Source of the DNA: an uncultured Cytophagales bacterium
GTDB taxonomy: Bacteria; Bacteroidota; Bacteroidia; Cytophagales; Bernardetiaceae
DNA length: 57,008 nt
Direction: 5' to 3'
Assembly (NCBI GenBank): GCA_937136415.1
Contig: CAKZOK010000023.1
Location: 1-57,008, forward strand
Positions 1-6,594 of this stretch are shown here, one piece after another (the first letter of the stretch is position 1; each line of letters begins with the position of its first letter). The notes under the pieces were generated by a model. The model ran no database searches, was not told the DNA's origin, and was given only the letters and a program-made list of their open reading frames with translations. The position numbers were made by a program, and so were the translations under genes.

Positions 1-199
1 TTTCTTTACTAAACTTTAGAAGTATTTTCTCCTCCTTTTCCAAGCCAGAAGTATGATTAAAAAATACCTTCTGATTTGCAAATTCAGCTCTTTTAAGCCT
101 ACGAATGAGCTCTTCAGTTTTACCAGAAAACATTGAACCACAGACTATTTCAATCCATCCACTCTTTCTTCCTTCACTTGGGAAATGTTCTAAAAACAT
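1..199 (-). CDS. tdk: Thymidine kinase, 5' part only (runs off window)
   Basis: Reading the reverse strand from the ATG at 197-199 gives about 66 residues starting [19 protein letters not shown] and containing [20 protein letters not shown], which is the P-loop and following helix of type II thymidine kinases. The enzyme phosphorylates thymidine in the dTTP salvage pathway. The gene continues beyond the left edge. After the helix, family members normally read KVxIFKPxxDxRY, but here the frame reads [14 protein letters not shown]; the other two frames also lack the expected motif and soon hit stops. The gene may therefore be a divergent or decayed copy. The N-terminal identification is secure and intactness is not. 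Confidence 0.7.
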   Translation of the reverse strand, partial: MFLEHFPSEGRKSGWIEIVCGSMFSGKTEELIRRLKRAEFANQKVFFNHTSGLEKEEKILLKFSKE

Positions 200-477
200 C
201 GCTTAATCTTCTTATTTGAGGTTATCAACAAAGGTTCGAAGAGAAAAAGTCAATTCAATTAAGGATGAACCTTTTTTCTTACTTAAATTTGAGAACTAAA
301 TGTCGTCATTTTGTTGCATAGTTAATGTACATCGTTAGCAACTTGATTAAAATGTTGAAAAGTCGAATTTGAATTCAAACATGGAAAAATTAGAAGGATA
401 TAACTCAAGAATTGGTAGGTTTGCCAATTCCGATTACAATAACTGTAAAACTCAATATTGTTTTTGATAAAAAATAA

Positions 478-572
478 TAAGCTGTTCAGAGTTTTAAAAA
501 TTCTTTCTACAAAAAACAATAAATTAAAATTATTTTATTTTTGTAGAAATTTAGCTGCTTAATGCTGGTAGA
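478..572. repeat. Truncated copy of the TAGGCTGTTCA element
   Basis: The sequence TAAGCTGTTCAGAGTTTT, followed by a stretch ending in GTAGAAATTTAGCTGCTTAA, matches the reverse complement of the right part of the element at 9139-9345 over roughly 90 bases. No opposite terminus or target duplication is visible, so this is probably a decayed fragment. Confidence 0.6.
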
Positions 573-825
573 AGTTTAATTATTTGCACCTAAAAATGTA
601 TCTTGTATTTTGTCAAAGTCTGCAATGAAGGACTGATTTGGACAAAATAAGCCTTTCCAAAATTTTAAATGTTTATTTTAAACTGGTAAGACCTTCGATA
701 CAGACCAATTTAAACTACAAGATAAAGTAAGGCTAATTTAATTCTATAAACATTGCACAGTTAGGCAGTTAAAATTATTAAATGCAAAATTTCAAATCTA
801 ATTCAAAATTTGTATTTTTGTTTAG

Positions 826-1010
826 GGCATGTTCATAAAAAATAATTCATTTTAAAAATAGTTAGAATCAAAGAATTTCTAGTATTTTTCTGACTTTGAC
901 AGTCCTTTCACAAGGCTATAGTTTAAGAAAATAAGTACTTTGTGCCAAACTATTGTTAGAGTTCTTTTGGGTTACCAAAAAACTACTGACAAAGTTTTTA
1001 TGAACATGCC
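826..1010. mobile_element. MITE-like element with GGCATGTTCATAAAAA ends
   Basis: A 185-bp segment is bounded by perfect 16-bp inverted repeats, GGCATGTTCATAAAAA at 826-841 and its complement at 995-1010. The 11-mer TTGTATTTTTG stands at 810-820 and again directly after the right end at 1011-1021, which looks like a target-site duplication with five extra bases on the left. There is no coding capacity. A related right-end fragment lies at 3541-3590. This fits a non-autonomous insertion element; the parent transposase is not in the window. Confidence 0.7.
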
Positions 1011-1183
1011 TTGTATTTTTGCTTGATTATCAAGACATTATAAAAGTTGTATTTCATATTATTTTTCAATTACTTATTTCAAAAATGGTTTAGAAATAGC
1101 AATAAAAGACAAATTTGGTTATAAAATAAAAACACAACCGTTGCTCGTATCCTCACGAGCGACCATAAAAACATAAAAAATAT

Positions 1184-2356
1184 ATGGCATTAGCAACAGA
1201 TACTCCACAGGTTCTTAGTTTCGAACTTACAGAAGAGCAAGCAGAAGTACAAAAAGCAGCAAGAGATTTTGCTCAAAGTCAGCTTTGGGAAGGCGTTATC
1301 GAACGTGATAACGAACAAAAATTTCCTGCCGACCAAGTAAAGCAAATGGGCGAACTTGGCTTTATGGGAATGATGGTAGACCCAGAATATGACGGAAGTG
1401 GAATGGATACCGTTTCTTATATTTTGGCGATTGAAGAAATTTCTAAAGTAGATGCTTCGGCTTCGGTTTGTATGTCGGTAAATAATTCGCTTGTTTGTTG
1501 GGCATTACAAAAATATGGAACAGAAGAGCAAAAACAGAAGTTTTTGAAACCTCTTGCATCAGGCGAAAAAATCGGTGCTTTTTGTCTTTCCGAACCTGAG
1601 GCAGGTAGCGATGCTACTTCGCAGCGCACAACGGCAGAAGACAAAGGCGACCATTATTTATTAAATGGAACAAAAAACTGGATTACGAATGGTAAGACGG
1701 CTTCTATTTATTTGGTAATGGCTCAAACAGACGTGGACAAAAAACACAAAGGAATTAATTGTGTCATTGTAGAGCGTGGAATGGACGGTTTTGTTGTCGG
1801 TAAAAAAGAAGATAAAATGGGTATTCGTGGTTCTGATACGCATTCTTTGATGTTTACAGATGTAAAAATCCCTAAAGAAAATCGTTTGGGAACAGACGGA
1901 CAAGGCTTTAATATTGCAATGGCTACCCTAAATGGTGGACGTATCGGAATTGCTGCACAAGCTGTCGGAATTGCTGGTGGTGCTTTAGAACTAGCTTTGA
2001 AATACTCAAAAGAAAGAAAAACATTTGGCAAAGAAATTCATAAACATCAAGCTATTGCTTTCAAATTGGCCGATATGGCTACAAAAGTAGAGGCTGCTCG
2101 TTTGCTTTGTTTGAAGGCTGCACAGATAAAAGATGCAGGTGGAGATTATTCTCTTTCTGGTGCAATGGCAAAATTGTATGCTTCAAAAATTGCGATGGAA
2201 GTAACTTCTGATGCCATTCAGATTCACGGTGGATATGGTTATGTAAAAGAATATCATGTAGAAAGAATGCTACGTGATGCCAAAATTACAGAAATCTATG
2301 AAGGAACTACCGAAATCCAAAAAATTGTTATTTCAAGACATATTTTGAAAGACTAA
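1184..2356 (+). CDS. Acyl-CoA dehydrogenase (short/medium-chain type)
   Basis: This FAD enzyme of fatty-acid or branched-chain amino-acid oxidation removes two hydrogens across the alpha-beta bond of an acyl-CoA and passes electrons to ETF. The 390-residue length is typical. Recognisable parts are the family motif SEPEAGSDATSQRT near residue 135, the NGTKNWITNG strand, and the C-terminal EIYEGTTEIQ segment, whose first Glu of YEG (about residue 373) is the usual catalytic base of butyryl-CoA-dehydrogenase-like members. Substrate chain length cannot be read from the sequence. The gene stands alone, about 980 bp from its left neighbour, and is followed by a strong hairpin with a T-run. Confidence 0.95.
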   Translation: MALATDTPQVLSFELTEEQAEVQKAARDFAQSQLWEGVIERDNEQKFPADQVKQMGELGFMGMMVDPEYDGSGMDTVSYILAIEEISKVDASASVCMSVNNSLVCWALQKYGTEEQKQKFLKPLASGEKIGAFCLSEPEAGSDATSQRTTAEDKGDHYLLNGTKNWITNGKTASIYLVMAQTDVDKKHKGINCVIVERGMDGFVVGKKEDKMGIRGSDTHSLMFTDVKIPKENRLGTDGQGFNIAMATLNGGRIGIAAQAVGIAGGALELALKYSKERKTFGKEIHKHQAIAFKLADMATKVEAARLLCLKAAQIKDAGGDYSLSGAMAKLYASKIAMEVTSDAIQIHGGYGYVKEYHVERMLRDAKITEIYEGTTEIQKIVISRHILKD

Positions 2357-2432
2357 GGAATAATTACGAATTAAAAATTACGAATTGAAAGTCAGCGTAG
2401 TTAAACGACGGTTCTGTATTTCGTATAAATCA

Positions 2433-2474
2433 AAAAAAAACAGATACATAAAATTTATGTATCTGTTTTTTTTG
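2433..2474 (+). terminator. Rho-independent terminator after the acyl-CoA dehydrogenase
   Basis: A stem ACAGATACATAAA / TTTATGTATCTGT is flanked by A- and T-runs, so it could act in both directions. An almost identical copy lies at 2771-2812. Confidence 0.8.
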
Positions 2475-2632
2475 TAGGTTAATTCAAAATAGAAACATCA
2501 TTTTAACTAAACAAATCAACATACTTTCTAAAGATATATGTCCTTTGGCTGAAAGCTTTTGTATGAACCTTGCTTTATAAAATTACCTGATTTAAAATTC
2601 TGCATTATTTTTTTTGAGTAAAGATAAACCTT

Positions 2633-2708
2633 ATTTAAGAAAAAGGCAAAAAACTTAAATAAGGATTTGTTTATTTAAGAAAAAGGCAAAAAACTTAAAT
2701 AAGGATTT
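2633..2708. repeat. Tandem duplication of a palindromic unit
   Basis: Two copies of a unit of about 38 bp follow each other. Each contains the inverted pair TATTTAAG / CTTAAATA around AAAAAGGCAAAAAA, so each unit can form a hairpin. This lies in a 528-bp gap (2357-2884) in which I see no gene. Confidence 0.7.
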
Positions 2709-2770
2709 AGAATGCTATATGCTCAAAGGCAAGCCTTTAACCTACAAATACATTTGCTTTACTATAAATC

Positions 2771-2812
2771 AAAAAAAACAGATACATAAAATATATGTAT
2801 CTGTTTTTTTTT
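2771..2812. terminator. Second copy of the ACAGATACAT hairpin
   Basis: This is the same stem and T-run as at 2433-2474 with one or two changes in the loop. No gene ends just before it on the forward strand, so it is either a duplicated terminator or the end of an unannotated short transcript in 2475-2770. Confidence 0.6.
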
Positions 2813-2884
2813 GTAGCTTACACTTTAGCGTGAGAAAAAAGTGCCGAATATTTTAGTGTTCGGCTAAAAATATAATCTATCCAA

Positions 2885-3538
2885 ATGAAAGTATTAAAAA
2901 AATATTTCAAAAAAATAATGCTAACTTCTTTTTTGCTCATTTTGGGAACAATAGGAAGTATAGTTTTAGCTAATTATTTGATTGTTTGGAAAGCGAAAAG
3001 CAGTACTTTCGCAAATATAAAAACAATACCTTACAAAAAAGTAGGACTACTTTTGGGAACAAGAAAAATTTTACCGAACGGATATAAAAACCTATATTTC
3101 AAGTACAGAATTGATGCAACTGTAAAACTTTATAGAGCCAAAAAAATCAAATATATTATTGTAAGTGGTGATAATAGTAGAAAAAATTACAATGAACCTG
3201 AAGACATGAAAAATGCTTTAGTAGCAAAAGGCATTCCTGCAAGTAGAATTTTTATGGATTTTGCAGGTTTCCGAACGCTAGATTCTGTTGTGAGAGCAAA
3301 AGAAGTTTTTGGGCAAAACTCATTTACAGTTATTTCTCAAAAATTCCATAATGAAAGGGCTATTTATTTGGCATATTTGGAAGGAATGGAAGTTGTTGCT
3401 TTCAATGCAAAAGATGTAACCATAAAATATGGTATCAAGACACAAGTTAGAGAAAAACTAGCTCGTGTAAAGGTATTTATAGATTTTTTTACAGGAAAAG
3501 AACCCAAATTTTTAGGTAAAAAAATAAGTATTCCATAG
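2885..3538 (+). CDS. SanA/YdcF-like DUF218 envelope protein
   Basis: A 217-residue protein with one N-terminal membrane segment (about residues 12-32) followed by a DUF218 domain. The landmarks are GLLLGTRK, IIVSGDNSRKNYNEP, the GIPASRIFMDFAGFRTLDSV block and VISQKFHNERAIYLA, which match the SanA branch (vancomycin exclusion at high temperature in E. coli). The family is thought to act in envelope integrity, but its reaction is not settled. The gene is separated from the ABC operon downstream by a repeat fragment. Confidence 0.85.
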   Translation: MKVLKKYFKKIMLTSFLLILGTIGSIVLANYLIVWKAKSSTFANIKTIPYKKVGLLLGTRKILPNGYKNLYFKYRIDATVKLYRAKKIKYIIVSGDNSRKNYNEPEDMKNALVAKGIPASRIFMDFAGFRTLDSVVRAKEVFGQNSFTVISQKFHNERAIYLAYLEGMEVVAFNAKDVTIKYGIKTQVREKLARVKVFIDFFTGKEPKFLGKKISIP

Positions 3539-3540
3539 TT

Positions 3541-3592
3541 TTATGGGGTTGCCAAAAACTGCTAACAAAGTTTTACAGGGCATGTTCTAAAG
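3541..3592. repeat. Fragment of the GGCATGTTC element
   Basis: GGGGTTGCCAAAAACTGCTAAC followed by AAAGTTTTACAGGGCATGTTC resembles the right end of the element at 826-1010, where the sequence reads GGGTTACCAAAAAACTACTGAC and continues AAAGTTTTTATGAACATGCC. Only the terminal 50 bases are present. Confidence 0.5.
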
Positions 3593-3616
3593 TATTTATC
3601 TAATTTTCTACAAAAA

Positions 3617-4501
3617 ATGATTACAGTTCAAGACCTTATTTATTCTTACCCAAAATCTGAAAATCCGACGGTTAAAAGTGTTAGTTTTGAAGTAAAAGAA
3701 GGCGAAATTTTTGGTTTCTTAGGCCCCAGTGGTGCAGGAAAAAGTACCACTCAAAAAGTTTTGACCAAACTTTTAAAGAATTATGAAGGAGAAATTTTTA
3801 TAAAAAATAAAAACTCAAAAAAAGAACTTAGAGAATGGAAAAGCGATTATTATAATCAAATTGGAGTTGGTTTTGAGCTTCCAAATCATTATTCAAAACT
3901 TTCTGCTTTAGAAAATTTGCAGTTTTTTGCTTCATTTTATGAGTTAGACAAACAAAATTTGAATCAAAAATTAATGCAGCTTTTAGAAAGTGTCGGACTG
4001 GCAAAAGATGCAAAAAAGAAAGTACAAGATTTTTCGAAGGGAATGAAAATGCGACTTAATTTTGTACGTGCGCTCATTCATAATCCACCTATTTTATTTT
4101 TAGATGAGCCTACTTCGGGGCTTGACCCTGTCAATGGAAAAATAATTAAAGACATCATTCTAAATCTAAAAAAAGAAGGCAAAACAATCATCTTGACAAC
4201 ACATCACATGACCGATGCCGAGCAGCTTTGTGATAGAGTAGCATTTATGGTGGAAGGAAAAATTCCTTTGATAGATTCTCCCAAAAATCTAAAAGAAAAA
4301 TACGGACAACGGCTTTTGAAAGTAGAATATTCTCAAAAAGAAGGAACAAATAGACAAAATCAATTTTTTGAACTGGAAACTTTAGCGCAAAATGAAGAAT
4401 TTTTGAAACTCATCAATCAAAATTACATTCAATCGATGCACACACAAGAAGCGACTTTAGAAGATATTTTTATCGAAGTAACAGGCAAAAAATTAATATA
4501 A
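3617..4501 (+). CDS. ABC-2 type exporter, ATP-binding subunit
   Basis: This cytoplasmic ATPase powers the two membrane proteins encoded directly downstream. In 294 residues it shows Walker A GPSGAGKST, a signature-like DFSKGMKMRL in place of LSGGQ, Walker B ILFLDEPTSGLD and the switch histidine in LTTHHM. A C-terminal extension of about 80 residues is typical of the drug/lipid exporter subfamily. The stop is 2 bp before the next start, so the genes are co-translated. Substrate is unknown; such trios in Gram-negative and Gram-positive bacteria often export drugs or lipids. Confidence 0.93.
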   Translation: MITVQDLIYSYPKSENPTVKSVSFEVKEGEIFGFLGPSGAGKSTTQKVLTKLLKNYEGEIFIKNKNSKKELREWKSDYYNQIGVGFELPNHYSKLSALENLQFFASFYELDKQNLNQKLMQLLESVGLAKDAKKKVQDFSKGMKMRLNFVRALIHNPPILFLDEPTSGLDPVNGKIIKDIILNLKKEGKTIILTTHHMTDAEQLCDRVAFMVEGKIPLIDSPKNLKEKYGQRLLKVEYSQKEGTNRQNQFFELETLAQNEEFLKLINQNYIQSMHTQEATLEDIFIEVTGKKLI

Positions 4502-4503
4502 CA

Positions 4504-5190
4504 ATGAAAAAATTACTCAAAATCACCTTGTGGGAGTTTGTCTTGCAAGTTCGTCAGCATATTATTACGGTGGTGGCTGCAATTACGCTTATTTATAGTT
4601 TGGCTTTTATTTTTTTTGACAATTTGCCTACCAATTTCATTATTTTACTCATCAGCACTGACCCTACTATGCTAGGATTTTTGTTTATTGGTGTCTTGAT
4701 TCTGTTCGAAAAAGATTCAAAAACGATAGAAGCAGTAGTCATTACGCCTATCAAAAAATCAGAATATTTGTTAGCAAAAATTATTTCACTTACAGGAATT
4801 GCACTTGTGGCAAGTTTGATAATGGCTTTTGCTAGTCAGAAAGAAATTAATTTTTTTGTTTTTAGTTTGGCTGTTTTGCTTTCTTCGGCGCACTTTCTTT
4901 TGATTGGATTTTTGGGAGCAGTTCGTGTCAAGACGATTAATCAATATATATTTATTCTTCCTTTTTCTCTTATTCCTTTGATGTTGCCCTTGCTCAATTT
5001 TTTTGAGTTTACGGATTCTGTTTTGCTTTATATTTTTCCATTTCAAGCCTGTTTGTTGCTTTTTGAGGCTGCTTTTGATTCTATTTTGTTGTGGCAATGG
5101 ATTTATGCACTTCTTTATTTGCCACTAAGTACGATTGGACTTTATTTTTTAGCTTTAAAATTTTATGATAAATATTTGATTCAGAATTAA
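4504..5190 (+). CDS. ABC-2 type exporter, permease 1
   Basis: A 228-residue, strongly hydrophobic protein with about six membrane segments (the first around residues 20-40). It starts 2 bp after the ATPase gene. The charged pair EKDSKTIEAVVITPIKKSEYL between segments 2 and 3 is typical of ABC-2 permeases of the fluoroquinolone-export type, where a helix couples to the ATPase. It probably forms a heterodimer with the next gene product. Confidence 0.85.
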   Translation: MKKLLKITLWEFVLQVRQHIITVVAAITLIYSLAFIFFDNLPTNFIILLISTDPTMLGFLFIGVLILFEKDSKTIEAVVITPIKKSEYLLAKIISLTGIALVASLIMAFASQKEINFFVFSLAVLLSSAHFLLIGFLGAVRVKTINQYIFILPFSLIPLMLPLLNFFEFTDSVLLYIFPFQACLLLFEAAFDSILLWQWIYALLYLPLSTIGLYFLALKFYDKYLIQN

Positions 5191-5206
5191 TATCAATCAA
5201 CCGTCA

Positions 5207-5923
5207 ATGAGGATACAAAAAACTATGAAACCAACTACTTTTATTTATTTATTTAAAAATGATATAAGAAATATTTTTAGAGATAAAACACTTCTGATGA
5301 TGACCGTTTTGCCTCTCATAATGATTTTTGGGTTGAAAGCTGCTTTGCCTTCTGTGGTCAAGCTATTGCCTTCATTTCCAAATTATTATTCTCTTTTTTT
5401 GGCTGTTGTGGGTACAGTTTCGGGGCTTTTGGGAGGTTATATTATTGCCTTTGTGATGCTTGATGAAAAAGATGATGATGTTTTGAAAGTAATTCGTGTG
5501 ATGCCTTTTCCGATGTTTTTGTTTATGGCGTATCGGCTTTTACTGGCAGGTTTTTGGGCATTTATTTTTTCTTTTTCTGCTCTTTTAATCTTCGATATTC
5601 AAGATTACTCTTTATTAGAAAATATTTTTTATGCTCTTCTTTGTTCTCAAACGGCTGTTGTGATGCTGCTTTTTATGGTGTCTTTTGCGAGTAACAAAAT
5701 TGAGGGAGTTACTTTTCTGAAAGGATTAAATTTTTTTATTGTGCTGCCTGTTTTGGCTTTTTTTGTTGATGCTTGGTGGAAATATATTTTTACTATTTTT
5801 CCTTTTTATTGGACATACAAAGCAATGCAAGAACCTAATTATTTATGGATTCTGATTTCTGTTTTTAGTCATTTTGTAGCTTTCGGAATTGGATATTATT
5901 TATTTTTGAAAAAAACAGAATAA
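5207..5923 (+). CDS. ABC-2 type exporter, permease 2
   Basis: A 238-residue protein with about six membrane segments, 16 bp downstream of permease 1 and clearly in the same operon. The N-terminal FKNDIRNIFRDKTLLMMTVLP is the classic cytoplasmic lead-in of ABC-2 permeases, and DEKDDDVLKVIRVMP is the coupling segment. An ATG at 5225 (MKPTTFIYLF) is an equally plausible start. Its stop lies at the foot of the terminator hairpin of the opposing tRNA array. Confidence 0.85.
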   Translation: MRIQKTMKPTTFIYLFKNDIRNIFRDKTLLMMTVLPLIMIFGLKAALPSVVKLLPSFPNYYSLFLAVVGTVSGLLGGYIIAFVMLDEKDDDVLKVIRVMPFPMFLFMAYRLLLAGFWAFIFSFSALLIFDIQDYSLLENIFYALLCSQTAVVMLLFMVSFASNKIEGVTFLKGLNFFIVLPVLAFFVDAWWKYIFTIFPFYWTYKAMQEPNYLWILISVFSHFVAFGIGYYLFLKKTE

Positions 5924-5929
5924 AAAAAT

Positions 5930-5958
5930 GAGCAGACACCTAACCTATGTGCCTGCTC
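5930..5958 (-). terminator. Terminator of RNA array unit A
   Basis: On the reverse strand the stem GAGCAGGCAC / GTGTCTGCTC with loop ATAGGTTAG is followed by an A then seven T (5922-5928). The same hairpin with the same loop and compensating stem changes ends unit B at 6444-6472. Confidence 0.85.
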
Positions 5959-5959
5959 G

Positions 5960-6043
5960 TAACAATAGTGGGAGTTGAACCCACACGTTTATTAAAACGT
6001 TTGATCCTGAGTCAAATGCGTCTACCAATTTCGCCATATTGTT
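5960..6043 (-). tRNA. tRNA-Leu (anticodon CAG)
   Basis: An 84-nt class II tRNA. The acceptor stem is AACAATA / TATTGTT with A73, the D arm has a GCG/CGC stem and a TTGGTAGA loop, the anticodon stem is TTTGA / TCAAA around CTCAGGA, the long variable arm is CGTTT / AAACG, and the T arm is GTGGG TTCAACT CCCAC. CCA is not encoded. The acceptor stem is unusually weak (six A-T pairs, one C-G). It lies directly downstream of the permuted tRNA-like gene A, separated from it by a 20-nt perfect hairpin with a GAAA loop (6048-6067). Confidence 0.88.
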
Positions 6044-6086
6044 GGTTGTAATATCTTTCGATATTACGTATTTTTATTTATTTTGA

Positions 6087-6361
6087 ATTACCTATTTACA
6101 ACAGATGACCTTTGCTCTGCCACTGAGCTACGCCCCCATTTTGAAAATATTATTTTGTGGAGGCGAGAAGATTCGAACTTCTGCGCTAAGTCATACAATC
6201 AGTAATCAAAACAGCATAAAAACACAGTCAAACTTACACTATGAGCAAAAAACTTAAACTAAAGAAGCAATAATCCCTCTGACTGTTCAGAGTGTCAGTT
6301 TATAAAACTGACAGGTTTATCTACTTTTTAAAACTAAAGCGAAGTCTTAGGCTATACTCAT
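6087..6361 (-). ncRNA. Circularly permuted tRNA-like RNA, copy A
   Basis: Read on the reverse strand the order is: structured domain (6361-6207), tRNA 3' half (6194-6158), 21-nt linker, tRNA 5' half (6137-6111), then a short tail. The 3' half has variable loop AGCGC, T arm AGAAG TTCGAAT CTTCT, acceptor strand CGCCTCC and A73. The 5' half has acceptor strand GGGGGCG and a full D arm GCTC AGTGGCA GAGC. The two acceptor strands pair over all 7 bp, with a G3-U70 wobble, the alanine identity element. Where an anticodon arm would be, AAGGTCAT (6113-6106) pairs with ATGACTT (6194-6188), leaving one G bulged, and GGTAAT (6092-6087) with ATTACT (6206-6201). The upstream domain is closed by ATGAGT (6361-6356) with GCTCAT (6246-6241). 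Whether the RNA stays in two pieces or is joined is unknown. Identity of halves and permutation is seen; function is not. Confidence 0.75.
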
Positions 6362-6395
6362 TTCTTTTTTGATTAATTATTTTGAAATAAAAAAT

Positions 6396-6424
6396 CAATT
6401 ATATCTTTACTTAAATAAATGCAA
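6396..6424 (-). promoter_or_regulatory. Possible promoter of unit A
   Basis: On the reverse strand TTG (6424-6422) stands 18 bases before TATAATTG (6403-6396), one base off the TAnnTTTG box of Bacteroidota. It lies about 35 bases upstream of the closing helix of the structured domain. No equally good match was found upstream of unit B. Confidence 0.35.
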
Positions 6425-6443
6425 ACATTTCTTTATAAAAAAT

Positions 6444-6472
6444 GGACAGACACCTAACCTATGTGCCTGTCC
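6444..6472 (-). terminator. Terminator of RNA array unit B
   Basis: On the reverse strand GGACAGGCAC / GTGTCTGTCC with loop ATAGGTTAG, followed by ATTTTTT. The stem base differs from unit A by compensating changes (GAGC/GCTC versus GGAC/GTCC) while loop and upper stem are identical. Confidence 0.85.
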
Positions 6473-6473
6473 G

Positions 6474-6548
6474 TAACAAACACAGGAATCGAACCTGCGC
6501 CCTTCAGACTGGAAATTCCGACGCTCTAACCGACTGAGCTAATTTGTC
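6474..6548 (-). tRNA. tRNA with 8-nt anticodon loop (Gly-TCC-like)
   Basis: A 75-nt cloverleaf on the reverse strand: acceptor GACAAAT / GTTTGTT with A73, D arm GCTC AGTCGGTTA GAGC, anticodon stem TCGGA / TCTGA, variable loop AGGGC, T arm GCAGG TTCGATT CCTGT. The anticodon loop is ATTTCCAG, eight nucleotides instead of seven. If the base 5' of the stem end is ignored the anticodon reads TCC (Gly), with A at position 37; the other reading is TTC (Glu). G1-U72 and A73 do not fit a normal bacterial tRNA-Gly. It occupies the same place in unit B as tRNA-Leu in unit A. It could be a special-purpose tRNA or a decaying gene. Confidence 0.65.
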
Positions 6549-6594
6549 GTTTTGTGATGATTTTAACTATCACTCATATTCATAATTTGCTGGA

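Larger units (their letters stand above)
200..1183. other. Long intergenic region with two repeat elements
   Basis: No convincing gene was found in these 984 bases. The short reverse frame at 322-519 has low-complexity composition and partly overlaps a repeat fragment. The region holds one truncated copy of the TAGGCTGTTCA element (from about 478), one complete element with GGCATGTTCATAAAAA ends (826-1010), and a small palindrome with GCTCGT/ACGAGC at about 1143-1165 that recurs near 20344. Confidence 0.6.

Noticed and set aside
322..519. Short reverse frame encoding 65 residues
   Set aside because: Low-complexity Phe/Asn-rich composition, overlap with a repeat fragment and no start context.
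6087..6361. Permuted group I intron-exon (natural PIE) that splices the tRNA halves
   Set aside because: The order of halves would suit it, but I could not find a P1 helix at the end of the 5' half, nor convincing P7 or P3 strands, in either copy. It remains an alternative that covariance modelling could revive.
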